Below the pieces are notes generated by a model. The model had not been told where the DNA came from. It was given only the letters and a program-made list of their open reading frames with translations, and searched no databases. This document shows, piece by piece, positions 33,861 to 42,782 of a stretch of 64,000 nucleotides of DNA (position 1 is its first letter; the number at the start of each line of letters is the position of its first letter). Source of the stretch: Candidatus Gastranaerophilales bacterium (GTDB taxonomy: Bacteria > Cyanobacteriota > Vampirovibrionia > Gastranaerophilales > Gastranaerophilaceae); the NCBI GenBank assembly GCA_017560095.1, contig JAFYOU010000034.1, positions 1 to 64,000 of the forward strand, in the 5' to 3' direction. Position numbers and translations under genes: made by a program.

Positions 33861-34419
33861 TGTATTCCTTCACTTTGCTTGTTGTTAAGCCTGTAATATC
33901 ATGACCTTGTTTTATCAAAGCACGAATCATGCTTGATGAAATATCTAAAAAATTTATGCTTAAAACATCAAAGCTATAGCCTTTATTTTTAAAATATTCA
34001 AAAGCACGCTCACCCATTACTTGACCATTTTGAAATTTTCTTGGAATTACTACAAAATTTATCATTTCTTTTAATTTTTCAGGTTCTTTCCAGCTTTCAA
34101 GCTTGAAAAATTGGTCATAACCAATTATAAAATTAATTTTTTCACCGTTGTTTTCTTCGTATAGCTTTTCAACTGTTCGATAGGTGTAACTTGGAATCCT
34201 TAAATGTCTTTCGATATCAGATACATTTTCGTCACCTACTGCAAGGCGAGTCATTTCAAGTCTATCTGCATAGCTTGCAAGGTCTTCTGATTTATGAGGA
34301 GGCATAAAAGAAGGAACAAAAACAACCTTGTCAAATCCGGCTTGTTCCTTGACTTGCCTAGCTATTTCTATGTGGCCTAAGTGAATTGGGTTAAATGTTC
34401 CAAAAAAATAACATTTCAT
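33808..34419 (-). CDS. nadD: Nicotinate-nucleotide adenylyltransferase NadD
   Basis: 203 residues. GTFNPIHLGH (nucleotidyltransferase HxGH motif), PSFMPPHK, GYDQFFKLESW and the C-terminal ISSSMIRALI motif. It adenylates nicotinate mononucleotide for NAD synthesis in the cytoplasm. It is divergent from rqcH across about 33 bp and overlaps yqeK by 53 nt. Length is at the lower side of normal (190-215). Confidence 0.95.
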   Translation of the reverse strand: MKCYFFGTFNPIHLGHIEIARQVKEQAGFDKVVFVPSFMPPHKSEDLASYADRLEMTRLAVGDENVSDIERHLRIPSYTYRTVEKLYEENNGEKINFIIGYDQFFKLESWKEPEKLKEMINFVVIPRKFQNGQVMGERAFEYFKNKGYSFDVLSINFLDISSSMIRALIKQGHDITGLTTSKVKEYIERNKLYKRMARKEFIG

Positions 34420-34452
34420 AATACTTATGATTATATTACAATATTTTTTATC

Positions 34453-36015
34453 ATGAAAGCTCTTGATTCATTAACATTACAATATTTTTACCAAGAAAAC
34501 TTTGAATTTATTAATGGCGCAATTGTGCAAAAAATTCAATTGCCGACTCGTCATGAGATTATTTTAAATATTAGAAATTTGAATGAAGATAAAGCGCAAA
34601 ATAGAAAGCTTTATATAAATATCAATCCCAAATATCCACATATTTGTTTTATTGATGAAAAAACAAGCTCTATGCGAGATATTGAAATTCCATCAAAACC
34701 CCCTATGTTTTGTATGCAACTTCGAAAATATTTAAATGGTTCAAAAATTAAAGATTTTAAAATAATAAAATATGAAAGAATTTTGGAGTTATATTTTGAT
34801 TATTTTGATGAAATCGGTTCATTAACTAGAATTTGTTTAGCGTTTGAATTTATGGGTAAACATTCAAATATAATTTTATATAACGCTCAAAATAAAACAA
34901 TAATTGGCGCTATGCACAATATTTCTTCTGACAAAAGTTCAATTAGGGAAATTTATGGTGGAATAAATTACATTTATCCTCCACTAAAACAAAAACTTGA
35001 TATTTTGAATGTTAGTTATTCAACTTTTTTTGAAATAGCCAAAAATAAAGATATAAAAGTAATTTCGGATAATTTTTATTATTTAAATCAAACACTTTTA
35101 AATGATATATTTGAAAAATATGATAACTTGGAAGATGTTTTTAATTTCTTGCAAAATCTTCAAAATGGGAATGAAGTTAATTTTTTGGTTGATTTTTGGG
35201 GTGGAAAAACAATCAATCAAGCGCTTGATAATTATTTTTCAAACATCATGTTTAATGAAATTTTAGCTAATAAAAAATCAAAATTAAAAAAATATTTATC
35301 AAATGATATTAAAAAGTTATCTAAAACCATTTCTTTTGTACCTGATGATAAAAAAGCGGATAAATACAAGAGAAATGCTGATTTAATTATGAGTCATTTG
35401 TATTATCCTGATGGCTTAAAAGAATATGACATTGAACTTGATGAAACACTTGATTTAAATCAGAATGCGCAAAAATATTATCAAATGTATAAAAAAGCTC
35501 GCTCAACATACGAACATTCGCTTGTAAGATTTAGCGAAGCAAAAGAAAAATCAAAATATTTAGAATCTATTGTTTTTAATATTGAAAATGCATCTAGCTT
35601 TGACGAGTTAAAAGAAATTAAAAATGAAATAATTGACCTTGGTTATATTCAGGATAAAAAAGAAAAAGTTGAATCTAATATTGAAAAACTTGAATATAAA
35701 GGATATGAAATTTATATTGGAAAAAATAATAAACAAAACGACTTTTTAATTTCAAAAATTGCAAGTGGCGAGGACTTATGGTTCCATGGGCAAAATTTTC
35801 CATCAAGCCATGTTATTTTAAAAGTTGCAAATAATAAAAAAGAGCCAACACCTGATATCTTGGAATTTTGCGCTAAGCTAACAAAAGAAAATTCAAAAGC
35901 TAGAGATGGCGGCAAGGCTTCAATTATTATGACTAAAAGAAAAAACCTCAAAAAACCACCAAATACATATTTGGGATACGTTACTTATAAAAATGAAATA
36001 GAGATAGTAATTTAG
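34453..36015 (+). CDS. rqcH: RqcH/NFACT-family (FbpA/Rqc2) ribosome quality control protein
   Basis: About 520 residues from ATG 34453 (an in-frame ATG at 34381 would overlap the divergent nadD start and adds a poor leader). NFACT-N domain (about 1-200): LDSLTLQYFYQEN, FCMQLRKYLNG and KYERI, then a coiled coil (about 290-410), and a C-terminal NFACT-R domain with EDLWFHGQNFPSSHVIL and DGGKASIIMTKRKNLKKPPN. RqcH binds stalled 50S subunits and adds C-terminal Ala tails. The key Asp-Arg pair of characterised RqcH (DR) appears here as Glu-Arg. Still called RqcH-like. Confidence 0.9.
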   Translation: MKALDSLTLQYFYQENFEFINGAIVQKIQLPTRHEIILNIRNLNEDKAQNRKLYININPKYPHICFIDEKTSSMRDIEIPSKPPMFCMQLRKYLNGSKIKDFKIIKYERILELYFDYFDEIGSLTRICLAFEFMGKHSNIILYNAQNKTIIGAMHNISSDKSSIREIYGGINYIYPPLKQKLDILNVSYSTFFEIAKNKDIKVISDNFYYLNQTLLNDIFEKYDNLEDVFNFLQNLQNGNEVNFLVDFWGGKTINQALDNYFSNIMFNEILANKKSKLKKYLSNDIKKLSKTISFVPDDKKADKYKRNADLIMSHLYYPDGLKEYDIELDETLDLNQNAQKYYQMYKKARSTYEHSLVRFSEAKEKSKYLESIVFNIENASSFDELKEIKNEIIDLGYIQDKKEKVESNIEKLEYKGYEIYIGKNNKQNDFLISKIASGEDLWFHGQNFPSSHVILKVANNKKEPTPDILEFCAKLTKENSKARDGGKASIIMTKRKNLKKPPNTYLGYVTYKNEIEIVI

Positions 36016-36028
36016 CTTTTGTTTGTAC

Positions 36029-36034
36029 TATAAT
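36029..36034 (+). promoter_or_regulatory. -10 element upstream of pheT
   Basis: TATAAT at 36029-36034, about 35 nt before the pheT ATG. The pheT start has a clear AAAGGA site, unlike the leaderless genes. No strong -35. Confidence 0.35.
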
Positions 36035-36069
36035 TTCTTTATAAACACACAATTATAAAGGAATTAATA

Positions 36070-38529
36070 ATGCAAGTTTCACATGAATGGCTAAATGAAT
36101 TTGTTGATTTAACTGGAATTACTCCAGATGAAATCGCACACAATCTTACTATGTCTGGTTTAGAAGTTGAAGAAGTTGAATATAAAAAACCTTCATTTAG
36201 CAACATTAGAACTGCAAAAATTATAAAAATTGATAATCATCCAAATGCTGATAAATTACACCTTGTAACTTTAGATCTTGGTGGAGTTGAAAAACGAGTT
36301 GTTTGTGGGGCTCAAAATATTGAAGTAGGGCAAATTATTCCTTATGCTTCAGTAGGTTCCAAGGTTTTGGATAGAAAAACTGGAGAACAATTTGAATTGA
36401 CTCCTGCTGTAATTCGAGGAGTTGAATCTCAAGGTATGCTTTGTTCTCAAGATGAACTTGGGTTGTCGGGCATGCAAGAAGAAGATGGCATCCTTGTTTT
36501 AAATAGAATTTTTGGTGAAATTGAATTAAATCAATCACTTGAGCGCGTTTTAAATCTATCTGAAGAAGTTATTTATCATGTTGCCCCAACTGCAAATAGG
36601 GGCGACCAAATGTCTGTAATGGGAATTGCAAGAGAATTAAGTGCATTATTTAATCGCAAAATGAAATTTGAAAAAATGGAATTGTCTTCTAAAAATTGCG
36701 AATTTGAAGTTGAAATTAAAGATGAAGATGCTTGCAAATATTATAGCGTAGCTGTTTTAAAAGATTTAGAAATCAAGCCTTCTCCAGATTTTATTCAAAG
36801 GAGAATTACAGCTTGCGGAATGCGCCCAATTAACAATATTGTTGATATTACAAATTATGTTATGCTTCAATTTGGCACACCCCAACATGCTTTTGATTTA
36901 GATAAATTAAATAATTATCTTTGTGTTAGATACGCGTCAAATAATGAAACATTAGTTACTATTGATGAAGTTGAGCGCAAATTAAGCGAACAAACTGTCG
37001 TTATTGCAACAAAAGAAAAACCTGTTTGTGCTGGTGGTGTTTTTGGTGGTTTGAACTCTGAAATTGATAATAAAACAACAAATATTGCACTTGAAGCTGC
37101 ATATTTTACTCCTCATACAAATAGAAAATCGGCTCGTTCAATTGGCTATCGTTCCGATGCTTCTGCTCGATATGAAAGAGGAATTGATATAGAAATGATA
37201 GCTCCAGCAATGGCAGTATCAATTGAATTATTGCAAAAATATGCAAATGCTAAATTCGTTGGTTTGTCAAAAGTTGGAAATGATAAGTTAGAAAACTTGG
37301 AAGTAACTTTAAGAAATTCTGAAATTAAAAGAATTTTAGGAGTTGAAATTCCGCAAGAAAGATGTATTGAAATTCTTGAAAACCTAGGTTTTAAACTTTT
37401 AGGTAAAAACGAAATGGCTGCGAAATTCAGTGTTCCAAGCTATAGAATGGGTGATGTGGAGCGAGAAATCGATTTAATTGAAGAAATTTCAAGAATTGAT
37501 GGCTTTGATAAAATTACTCCTCAAATTCCAGCAATTTCTCAAGGTGCAGATATAAGCTTTGATACTAGGATTACAAAAATTATAAACGACACGATGTTGG
37601 GTTATGGTTTCGATGAAATCATTACAAGTTCTTTGATTGGTCATAACTTAGTTAATGCATATTTGCAACCTTTGAATACTGAAACTTGTGTTAAAGTTTT
37701 AAATCAACATAGTGATGATTTTTCAATTTTAAGACAAAAGCTAAATCCAAATATGCTTGAAATAGCTAAAAACAATTTTGATAACGGAAATAAAAACTTT
37801 AGATTATTTGAAATTGGAAAAACTTATGTTCAAATAAATCCTGCAACGCTTGATGATTCAGGTGTCATTGAAACAAGAAAATTAGCCGGTTGTATTTTTG
37901 GCTCTGTTAATAATAGCTTATTAAATAAAAAACAAGACGATTTCTTCACTTTAAAAGGTGTTTTAGAAGGCTTGTTTGAAAAATTAGGTTTATTAAAAAG
38001 AATCATTTGGACACAATTTGAGGAAGATGATAGAAAAAAATATGAATTTATTCATCCAGCTCAAGGCGCGACTATTTCTATTTTAGGTAAAAATAAAGAA
38101 CCAATTGGATTTATTGGAGCACTTCATCCTATTTTGGCTGATAAATTGAAATTTAATCAACCGCTCTATATTTTTGAAATCAATCTTGAAGATGTTATAG
38201 GCTCTATTACTCCAAGCACAGTTAAATATAAAAAACTTCCTGTATTTGGTGCTGTTCAAAGAGATATTGCTTTTGTTGCTCCAAAAGAAACAACAATTGA
38301 GCAAATAAATAAAGCAATTAAAAAAGTAGCTGATAAAAATATTTTCAAAGGTTCAAAGGTATTTGATATTTATGAAGGAGCTAATATTGAAAGTGGCAAA
38401 AAATCTTTAGCTTTTAGAATCACTCTTCAAGATGAAAATAAAACTTTAACCGATGAAATTATTCAAGGTGAAATTAATAAAATTAAAGCAGGGCTTGAAA
38501 AAAGTATTGTTGGCTTGAGTTTAAGATAA
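36070..38529 (+). CDS. pheT: Phenylalanyl-tRNA synthetase beta subunit
   Basis: 819 residues, normal length. MQVSHEWLNEFVDL opening, EMAP-like tRNA-binding domain (about 40-155), B3/B4 editing domain (about 205-370 with GMRPINNIVDITNYVML), B5 (about 400-475), catalytic-like core, and the C-terminal FDX-ACB anticodon-binding domain with PVFGAVQRDIAFVAP. It partners PheS, which is not adjacent. Good AAAGGA site. A 13-bp hairpin follows. Confidence 0.97.
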   Translation: MQVSHEWLNEFVDLTGITPDEIAHNLTMSGLEVEEVEYKKPSFSNIRTAKIIKIDNHPNADKLHLVTLDLGGVEKRVVCGAQNIEVGQIIPYASVGSKVLDRKTGEQFELTPAVIRGVESQGMLCSQDELGLSGMQEEDGILVLNRIFGEIELNQSLERVLNLSEEVIYHVAPTANRGDQMSVMGIARELSALFNRKMKFEKMELSSKNCEFEVEIKDEDACKYYSVAVLKDLEIKPSPDFIQRRITACGMRPINNIVDITNYVMLQFGTPQHAFDLDKLNNYLCVRYASNNETLVTIDEVERKLSEQTVVIATKEKPVCAGGVFGGLNSEIDNKTTNIALEAAYFTPHTNRKSARSIGYRSDASARYERGIDIEMIAPAMAVSIELLQKYANAKFVGLSKVGNDKLENLEVTLRNSEIKRILGVEIPQERCIEILENLGFKLLGKNEMAAKFSVPSYRMGDVEREIDLIEEISRIDGFDKITPQIPAISQGADISFDTRITKIINDTMLGYGFDEIITSSLIGHNLVNAYLQPLNTETCVKVLNQHSDDFSILRQKLNPNMLEIAKNNFDNGNKNFRLFEIGKTYVQINPATLDDSGVIETRKLAGCIFGSVNNSLLNKKQDDFFTLKGVLEGLFEKLGLLKRIIWTQFEEDDRKKYEFIHPAQGATISILGKNKEPIGFIGALHPILADKLKFNQPLYIFEINLEDVIGSITPSTVKYKKLPVFGAVQRDIAFVAPKETTIEQINKAIKKVADKNIFKGSKVFDIYEGANIESGKKSLAFRITLQDENKTLTDEIIQGEINKIKAGLEKSIVGLSLR

Positions 38530-38544
38530 AATATCGAAAATACT

Positions 38545-38575
38545 AAATAACTCCACTTAAATAGTGGAGTTATTT
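38545..38575. terminator. Bidirectional hairpin between pheT and the convergent gene
   Basis: AAATAACTCCACT (38545-38557) pairs with AGTGGAGTTATTT (38563-38575), loop TAAAT, perfect 13 bp. T-tract is short and interrupted in both directions. Confidence 0.75.
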
Positions 38576-38580
38576 ATATG

Positions 38581-39456
38581 TTATGTTTTCTTTTTAAAGC
38601 TTTTTAAGAATTCTAATAAATTTATTAAAGGTTTTCCTGGAGTAAATTCTATCTCTTTTGCTACGCTTGTATTTCCTTCAGGTTCTTCTTGGAGATTTTT
38701 TAGATATTTAACTAATTTACCATCTTCAAAACTTAATATTTTTACTGCGCTTATATTTCCTTTAGAATTTTCTTGGAAATTTTTTGCATATCCAACTAAT
38801 TTACCATCCTCAAAAAGCAATTTTTTTGCTGTGCTTATATTTTCTTGAGAATCGTATTGGAAATTTTTTGCATATTCAGCTAATTTACCATCCTTAAAAA
38901 ACAATTGTTTTGCTCTGCTTATATTTCCTTCGGAATCTTTTTGGAAATTTTTTTCATATGCAAATAATTCACCATCCCAAAAGCTGTATAAATCGGCTCC
39001 TTTTTTTGTTGGCAATTCAATTTCGCTAAGTGTTCCATCTAAGTTAAAAGTCGACTTCCTTATCAATGTGCCACTAGAATCAATTTCTTCCATGATTTTG
39101 CAATCAACACCGTCTGTAATTTTTACAACTTTATTTCCACCAGCATTAAATAATTCAACAACTTCATTTTTTAATTTTTTGGCTTTTTCTTGTATATCTT
39201 CAGCATATTTTTGAGCTTTTTTAGAATTAAATTCCAGTAAACAAGTTTTACCTTTTGTTAATAAAAACGCAGTTGTAGCAATAGCACATGCAATTGCAAT
39301 TCCTATACCTACATATTTTGCAACTTTCTTTTTATTTGTGCCTGAATTTATTTCAACTCTATCTGGCTTTTGAGTTAAGTCTGTTTTGGGTGTTTTATTT
39401 GGTGTTTGTGCTTGTTGTGTAATTGTTGTTTGTAATAATGGACTAATTGAAGTCAT
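38581..39456 (-). CDS. Membrane protein with 28-residue tandem repeats (MORN/YwqK-like)
   Basis: 291 residues. An N-terminal Thr/Gln/Pro-rich region (1-40), a basic patch NKKKVAKY, one membrane helix (about 47-66), a helical stretch (80-103), then a beta-rich segment and four 28-residue repeats (167-278) of the type YAKNFQxDSxGNISxAKxLxFEDGKLV. The pattern resembles MORN or YwqK-like toxin/antitoxin repeats, in which a charged strand is followed by GxxGKL. Most of the protein is probably extracytoplasmic. Function unknown. AAAGGT site upstream. Confidence 0.7.
   Translation of the reverse strand: MTSISPLLQTTITQQAQTPNKTPKTDLTQKPDRVEINSGTNKKKVAKYVGIGIAIACAIATTAFLLTKGKTCLLEFNSKKAQKYAEDIQEKAKKLKNEVVELFNAGGNKVVKITDGVDCKIMEEIDSSGTLIRKSTFNLDGTLSEIELPTKKGADLYSFWDGELFAYEKNFQKDSEGNISRAKQLFFKDGKLAEYAKNFQYDSQENISTAKKLLFEDGKLVGYAKNFQENSKGNISAVKILSFEDGKLVKYLKNLQEEPEGNTSVAKEIEFTPGKPLINLLEFLKSFKKKT
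38623..38958 (-). repeat. Four 84-bp tandem repeats in the membrane repeat protein
   Basis: Repeat units encode residues 167-194, 195-222, 223-250 and 251-278. They share YxKNxQ, GNIS and FxxGK positions but have diverged in sequence, the last most (GNTSVAKEIEF). Confidence 0.85.
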
Positions 39457-39522
39457 GGTTTTACCTTTTAGTTTTATATATTAATAAAAACATGTAAGAA
39501 ATAAAAATTGTTATTGTTTATT

Positions 39523-40629
39523 CTATTTTTTTTCTTGAAAAACAAAATATTTTCTTAGTACAAAATTTCCAATTACTCCAATCAGACTTGATAATGATTT
39601 TGCCCAGAAGTTATTCATTCCAACAAGTAAAAACCAATATGTTGAATAATAATCAAATGCACCCATAATAATTAAAGTGATTATGTAAGTTAAAATTTCT
39701 CCTGCCGAGCTCCAGCGAGCTTTATGTTTAAATAAAAGCGAAATGCAAAGTAAATAATTTGTGATTGAAGCTAAAATAAATGCAATAGTTATATTTAACA
39801 TTAAATTTTCAATAATTTTGGTTAAGATTAAAAAAGAACTAATATTAACAATCGCACTTAAGCCTCCAATAAATAAATATAAAAGAATTTGCATAGGCAA
39901 TGGCGCATATTGTCCACCATAATGAAGAATACAATAAAGAGCTCTTAATCCATCTTTTGCTCCAATTTTTTTACCTTCTTCGTATGTTCTTGGGTTGTAA
40001 TTTATTGCACATTCATAGACCCTATATTTCCCTTTTGCGATATGAATAGTTACTTCTGGTTCGAATCCAAAGCGGTTTTCTTTTAATTCAGGTGCTATTT
40101 TTTTGATTACATCAGCCTTAAAAAGTTTATAGCAGGTTTCCATATCTGTGATATCTAAATTGGTATACATATTAGTTAAAAGCGTCAAGCCTTTATTCAT
40201 AAATGTATGCCAAAAATATAGAATTCTTCTTGTGTCTTGTTTTAAATATCTTGAACCATAAACTACGTCTGCTTTATCTTTTAACAAGGGTTCAATTAAT
40301 TTTAAATAATCAAAAGGGTTGTATTCATTATCTGCATCTTGGATTCCTATGAAATCTCCCGTAGCTTCTTTAAAACCTGTTTTTAGTGCGGCACCTTTTC
40401 CTTGGTTTTTAGTGTGTGAAAAAACTTTTATTTTGCTATTTTGAGATGCCAAATTTTTTGCGATTTCAAGAGATTTGTCAGATGAGCAATCATCAATCAA
40501 AACTAATTCTAGTCGAATATTGTTTTTGATAGCACGTTCATCTTGTTCAATTTCAAGAGTTTTTTGAACAATAGATTCTAAAGTTTTTTCTTCATTATAA
40601 ATAGGAATTACAAGACTTAAAGTTTTCAT
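39523..40629 (-). CDS. GT2 (dolichol-phosphate-mannose-synthase-like) fused to GtrA
   Basis: 368 residues. N-terminal GT-A fold with VIPIYNEEKT, DDCSSDKS, QGKGAALKTGF, the DADN metal site (in IGIQDADNEYNP) and GSRYL (about 1-235), then four helices of a GtrA domain (about 245-365). It would load a sugar from a nucleotide donor onto a polyprenyl phosphate carrier, and GtrA would help flip it. Such fusions are known. ATG follows TAAAAT by 6 nt and a TTGCCC at 17 nt, with no ribosome site. Confidence 0.9.
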   Translation of the reverse strand: MKTLSLVIPIYNEEKTLESIVQKTLEIEQDERAIKNNIRLELVLIDDCSSDKSLEIAKNLASQNSKIKVFSHTKNQGKGAALKTGFKEATGDFIGIQDADNEYNPFDYLKLIEPLLKDKADVVYGSRYLKQDTRRILYFWHTFMNKGLTLLTNMYTNLDITDMETCYKLFKADVIKKIAPELKENRFGFEPEVTIHIAKGKYRVYECAINYNPRTYEEGKKIGAKDGLRALYCILHYGGQYAPLPMQILLYLFIGGLSAIVNISSFLILTKIIENLMLNITIAFILASITNYLLCISLLFKHKARWSSAGEILTYIITLIIMGAFDYYSTYWFLLVGMNNFWAKSLSSLIGVIGNFVLRKYFVFQEKK

Positions 40630-40664
40630 ATTTTTATTTTAGACATTAATTCTAATTAGGGCAA
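40630..40664 (-). promoter_or_regulatory. -10/-35 of the GT2-GtrA gene, 6 nt before its start
   Basis: Minus-strand TTGCCC (40664-40659), 17-nt spacer, TAAAAT (40641-40636), 6 nt, ATG at 40629. Supports a leaderless transcript. Confidence 0.55.
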
Positions 40665-40668
40665 ATAA

Positions 40669-40704
40669 TTGCAATTTTGTTAATTAAATCGTAAAATTGT
40701 ATTA
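40669..40704 (+). promoter_or_regulatory. -35/-10 of fixC-like gene, 6 nt before its start
   Basis: TTGCAA (40669-40674), 17-nt spacer, TAAAAT (40692-40697), 6 nt, ATG 40704. Transcription start predicted at the start codon. Confidence 0.6.
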
Positions 40705-42032
40705 TGGATACGAAATTTAATGCGGATGTAATTGTCGTAGGTGCAGGCCCAAGCGGAATATCTGCTGCGCTTAGCGTTGCAAAGAGTAATAAAAAAGTAA
40801 TTTTAGTTGAGCGTGCAAGCTATCCGGGTTCAAAAAATATGTATGGCGGAGCAGTATACACAACTGCTCTTAAAGAAGTTTTTGGCGATGATTTTGATAA
40901 ATTTAAATATGAAAGAATAATTAATTCCCATACTTGGTCTTTTTTGAATGACACGGGATCATTTGAAATGACATATAAAAATAATGATGCTAAAGCTGCT
41001 TATGCAATTAAAAGATTTCAACTCGAAAGTCAAATGATAGAAATTGCAAAAGCAAATGGTGTTTATTATATTCCAAATACGCTTGTTACAAACTTAATTC
41101 AGGAAAATGGTTCAGTTGTTGGAATTCAAACAGAACAAGAAAAATATTATGCGCCAATTACAATTTTGGCTGATGGGGTTAATTCTCTTTTGGCTCGCGA
41201 ATTAAAGCTTCGAAATGATTATAAAACACACGATATTATTTTATCTGTTAAAGAAGCTATTAAACTTGATAAAAAAACAATTGAAACAAGATTTAATTTA
41301 AAAGATGATTTATCAAATGGTGTAAATAAGCAGTTTTTTGGGTCAGATTTTGGAAAACTAAAACAATATAAAAATCTTTTTATGATGACATTTTTGTATA
41401 CTTTCAAAGATACCATCATGCTTGGAGTTGGAGTCAATTTGGCCGATTTATCTAAAAATAAATTAAATATTAATGAAATTTTAGATGAAATCAAATTGCA
41501 TCCTGATATTGCTCCATTAATCAAAGATGGGCAAACGGTTGAATATAGTGCTCATTTAATTCCAGAAGGCGGATATAAAAAAATACCAAAATTAACTTCA
41601 AATGGTGTAATTATTACGGGTGATGCTGCAGGATTTGTTAATGGAGTACATTTTGAAGGAACAAACTTTGCTTTGATTTCAGGCAAATTAGCAGGAGAAT
41701 CAGCTTTAGTTGCTCTTGAAAATGGAGATTATTCTCAAAACACACTTTCGGTTTATATTAAAAAGCTTGAAAAGTCGTTTATTTTAAAAGATTTGTATTC
41801 ATATAGAAATGTAATTGAAAGTTTGTATTCAAGAAGTGATTCTTTATCTAGATATTATCCTAAAAAAATAAAAGAACTTTTTGAGATTGTTACAAGTGCT
41901 AATTGTATTTCAAAAAGTAAACAAATAAAAGAATATTTCTTCAGTTATTTTAAGGATAGAAATATTATAGAAGTTTTTAAAGATGTAAATGCGGCGTTAA
42001 AGTGCGTACTAGATGTGTTTTTTGGTAAATAA
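40704..42032 (+). CDS. fixC: FixC-like electron transfer flavoprotein:quinone oxidoreductase
   Basis: 442 residues. FAD site VVGAGPSGISAALSVAKS (about 12-29) and VERASYPGSKNMYGG, then a conserved LADGVNSLLAREL and GDAAGFVNGVHFEGTNFAL. It belongs to the FixC / ETF-QO geranylgeranyl-reductase-like family. In Fix complexes FixABCX bifurcates electrons from NADH to quinone and ferredoxin. FixX follows 3 nt later, but fixA and fixB are not in the window. Predicted leaderless start. Membrane association is likely from family knowledge. Confidence 0.92.
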   Translation: MDTKFNADVIVVGAGPSGISAALSVAKSNKKVILVERASYPGSKNMYGGAVYTTALKEVFGDDFDKFKYERIINSHTWSFLNDTGSFEMTYKNNDAKAAYAIKRFQLESQMIEIAKANGVYYIPNTLVTNLIQENGSVVGIQTEQEKYYAPITILADGVNSLLARELKLRNDYKTHDIILSVKEAIKLDKKTIETRFNLKDDLSNGVNKQFFGSDFGKLKQYKNLFMMTFLYTFKDTIMLGVGVNLADLSKNKLNINEILDEIKLHPDIAPLIKDGQTVEYSAHLIPEGGYKKIPKLTSNGVIITGDAAGFVNGVHFEGTNFALISGKLAGESALVALENGDYSQNTLSVYIKKLEKSFILKDLYSYRNVIESLYSRSDSLSRYYPKKIKELFEIVTSANCISKSKQIKEYFFSYFKDRNIIEVFKDVNAALKCVLDVFFGK

Positions 42033-42035
42033 ATT

Positions 42036-42332
42036 ATGCAAAAAGATGAAAATAAAAAATCAATACAAGACAAAATAGCAACTATTAAGTATAATTGTGA
42101 TAGCAAACCGCATTTAATAGTTGATCAAAAAAAGTGTGTAAAATGCAAGAATAAAATATGCACAAAAATATGTCCAGCTAAAGTGTATGAGTTTGATGAA
42201 AATTTAAATGAAGTTATAGTTCAGTATGAAAATTGCCTAGAGTGCGGCGCTTGTAGAATTGCTTGCGCAAAGAATGCAATCACATGGAAATACCCATCTT
42301 CTGGTTGCGGGGTGATTTTTAAAAACAATTAA
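42036..42332 (+). CDS. fixX: FixX-like ferredoxin
   Basis: 98 residues with a two-cluster-like Cys pattern: KCVKCKNKICTKICP and ENCLECGACRIACAKN. In the FixX family one 4Fe-4S cluster is typical; here several Cys are present, so one or two clusters are possible. The C-terminal WKYPSSGCGVIFKN is characteristic of FixX. It passes electrons to or from FixC. It begins 3 nt after fixC, in the same operon. Confidence 0.92.
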   Translation: MQKDENKKSIQDKIATIKYNCDSKPHLIVDQKKCVKCKNKICTKICPAKVYEFDENLNEVIVQYENCLECGACRIACAKNAITWKYPSSGCGVIFKNN

Positions 42333-42341
42333 GGAGCAAGT

Positions 42342-42782
42342 ATGGAAAATCAGTATTTTTCAAGATGGTATGATAAAGATCCTGTTTTATCAATGTCGAT
42401 TAAGACTTTAGCAAATTCGTCAGATGAAAAACAAATAGCCGTTGCTCTTAATTTGATTAAAGTTATTATTGAGCACAATATTCAAGATAATAAATATGAA
42501 AATGTTGAAGATATTATGAATGCGGTTGAAGACGGAAGAATTCAACGTGGCCATTCTCGTTGGTATGATATTGATTCAACTGTTAGAACAGCTATACAAA
42601 TGCTTGAAAAGTGCTCTCCGGATACGAAGAAAAAAGTTGCCCTTGATATGGCGCAATTGGTTATTGAAAAAATCGTTCAAGATGAAGATGTAGATGAATT
42701 GAAAAATGAAGAAGCTCAAATAGCTGAAATTGATGGAAAAGAAATTGATTTAGATTTGGATAGAACTTCGGATAATGAATGA
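42342..42782 (+). CDS. Small protein with duplicated SRWYD domain
   Basis: 146 residues, function unknown. Two similar 43-residue helical units, SRWYDKDPVLSMSIKTL...IEHNIQD (7-49) and SRWYDIDSTVRTAIQML...IEKIVQD (72-114), joined by a short linker and followed by an acidic tail. No motif for an enzyme. It lies between fixX (9-nt gap) and a TPR gene (8-nt overlap). An internal duplication of one ancestral helical hairpin is visible. Ribosome site GGAG upstream. Confidence 0.75.
   Translation: MENQYFSRWYDKDPVLSMSIKTLANSSDEKQIAVALNLIKVIIEHNIQDNKYENVEDIMNAVEDGRIQRGHSRWYDIDSTVRTAIQMLEKCSPDTKKKVALDMAQLVIEKIVQDEDVDELKNEEAQIAEIDGKEIDLDLDRTSDNE

Noticed and set aside
41219-41524. Minus-strand frame inside fixC
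   Set aside because: Opposite a well-conserved gene with no initiation signal.
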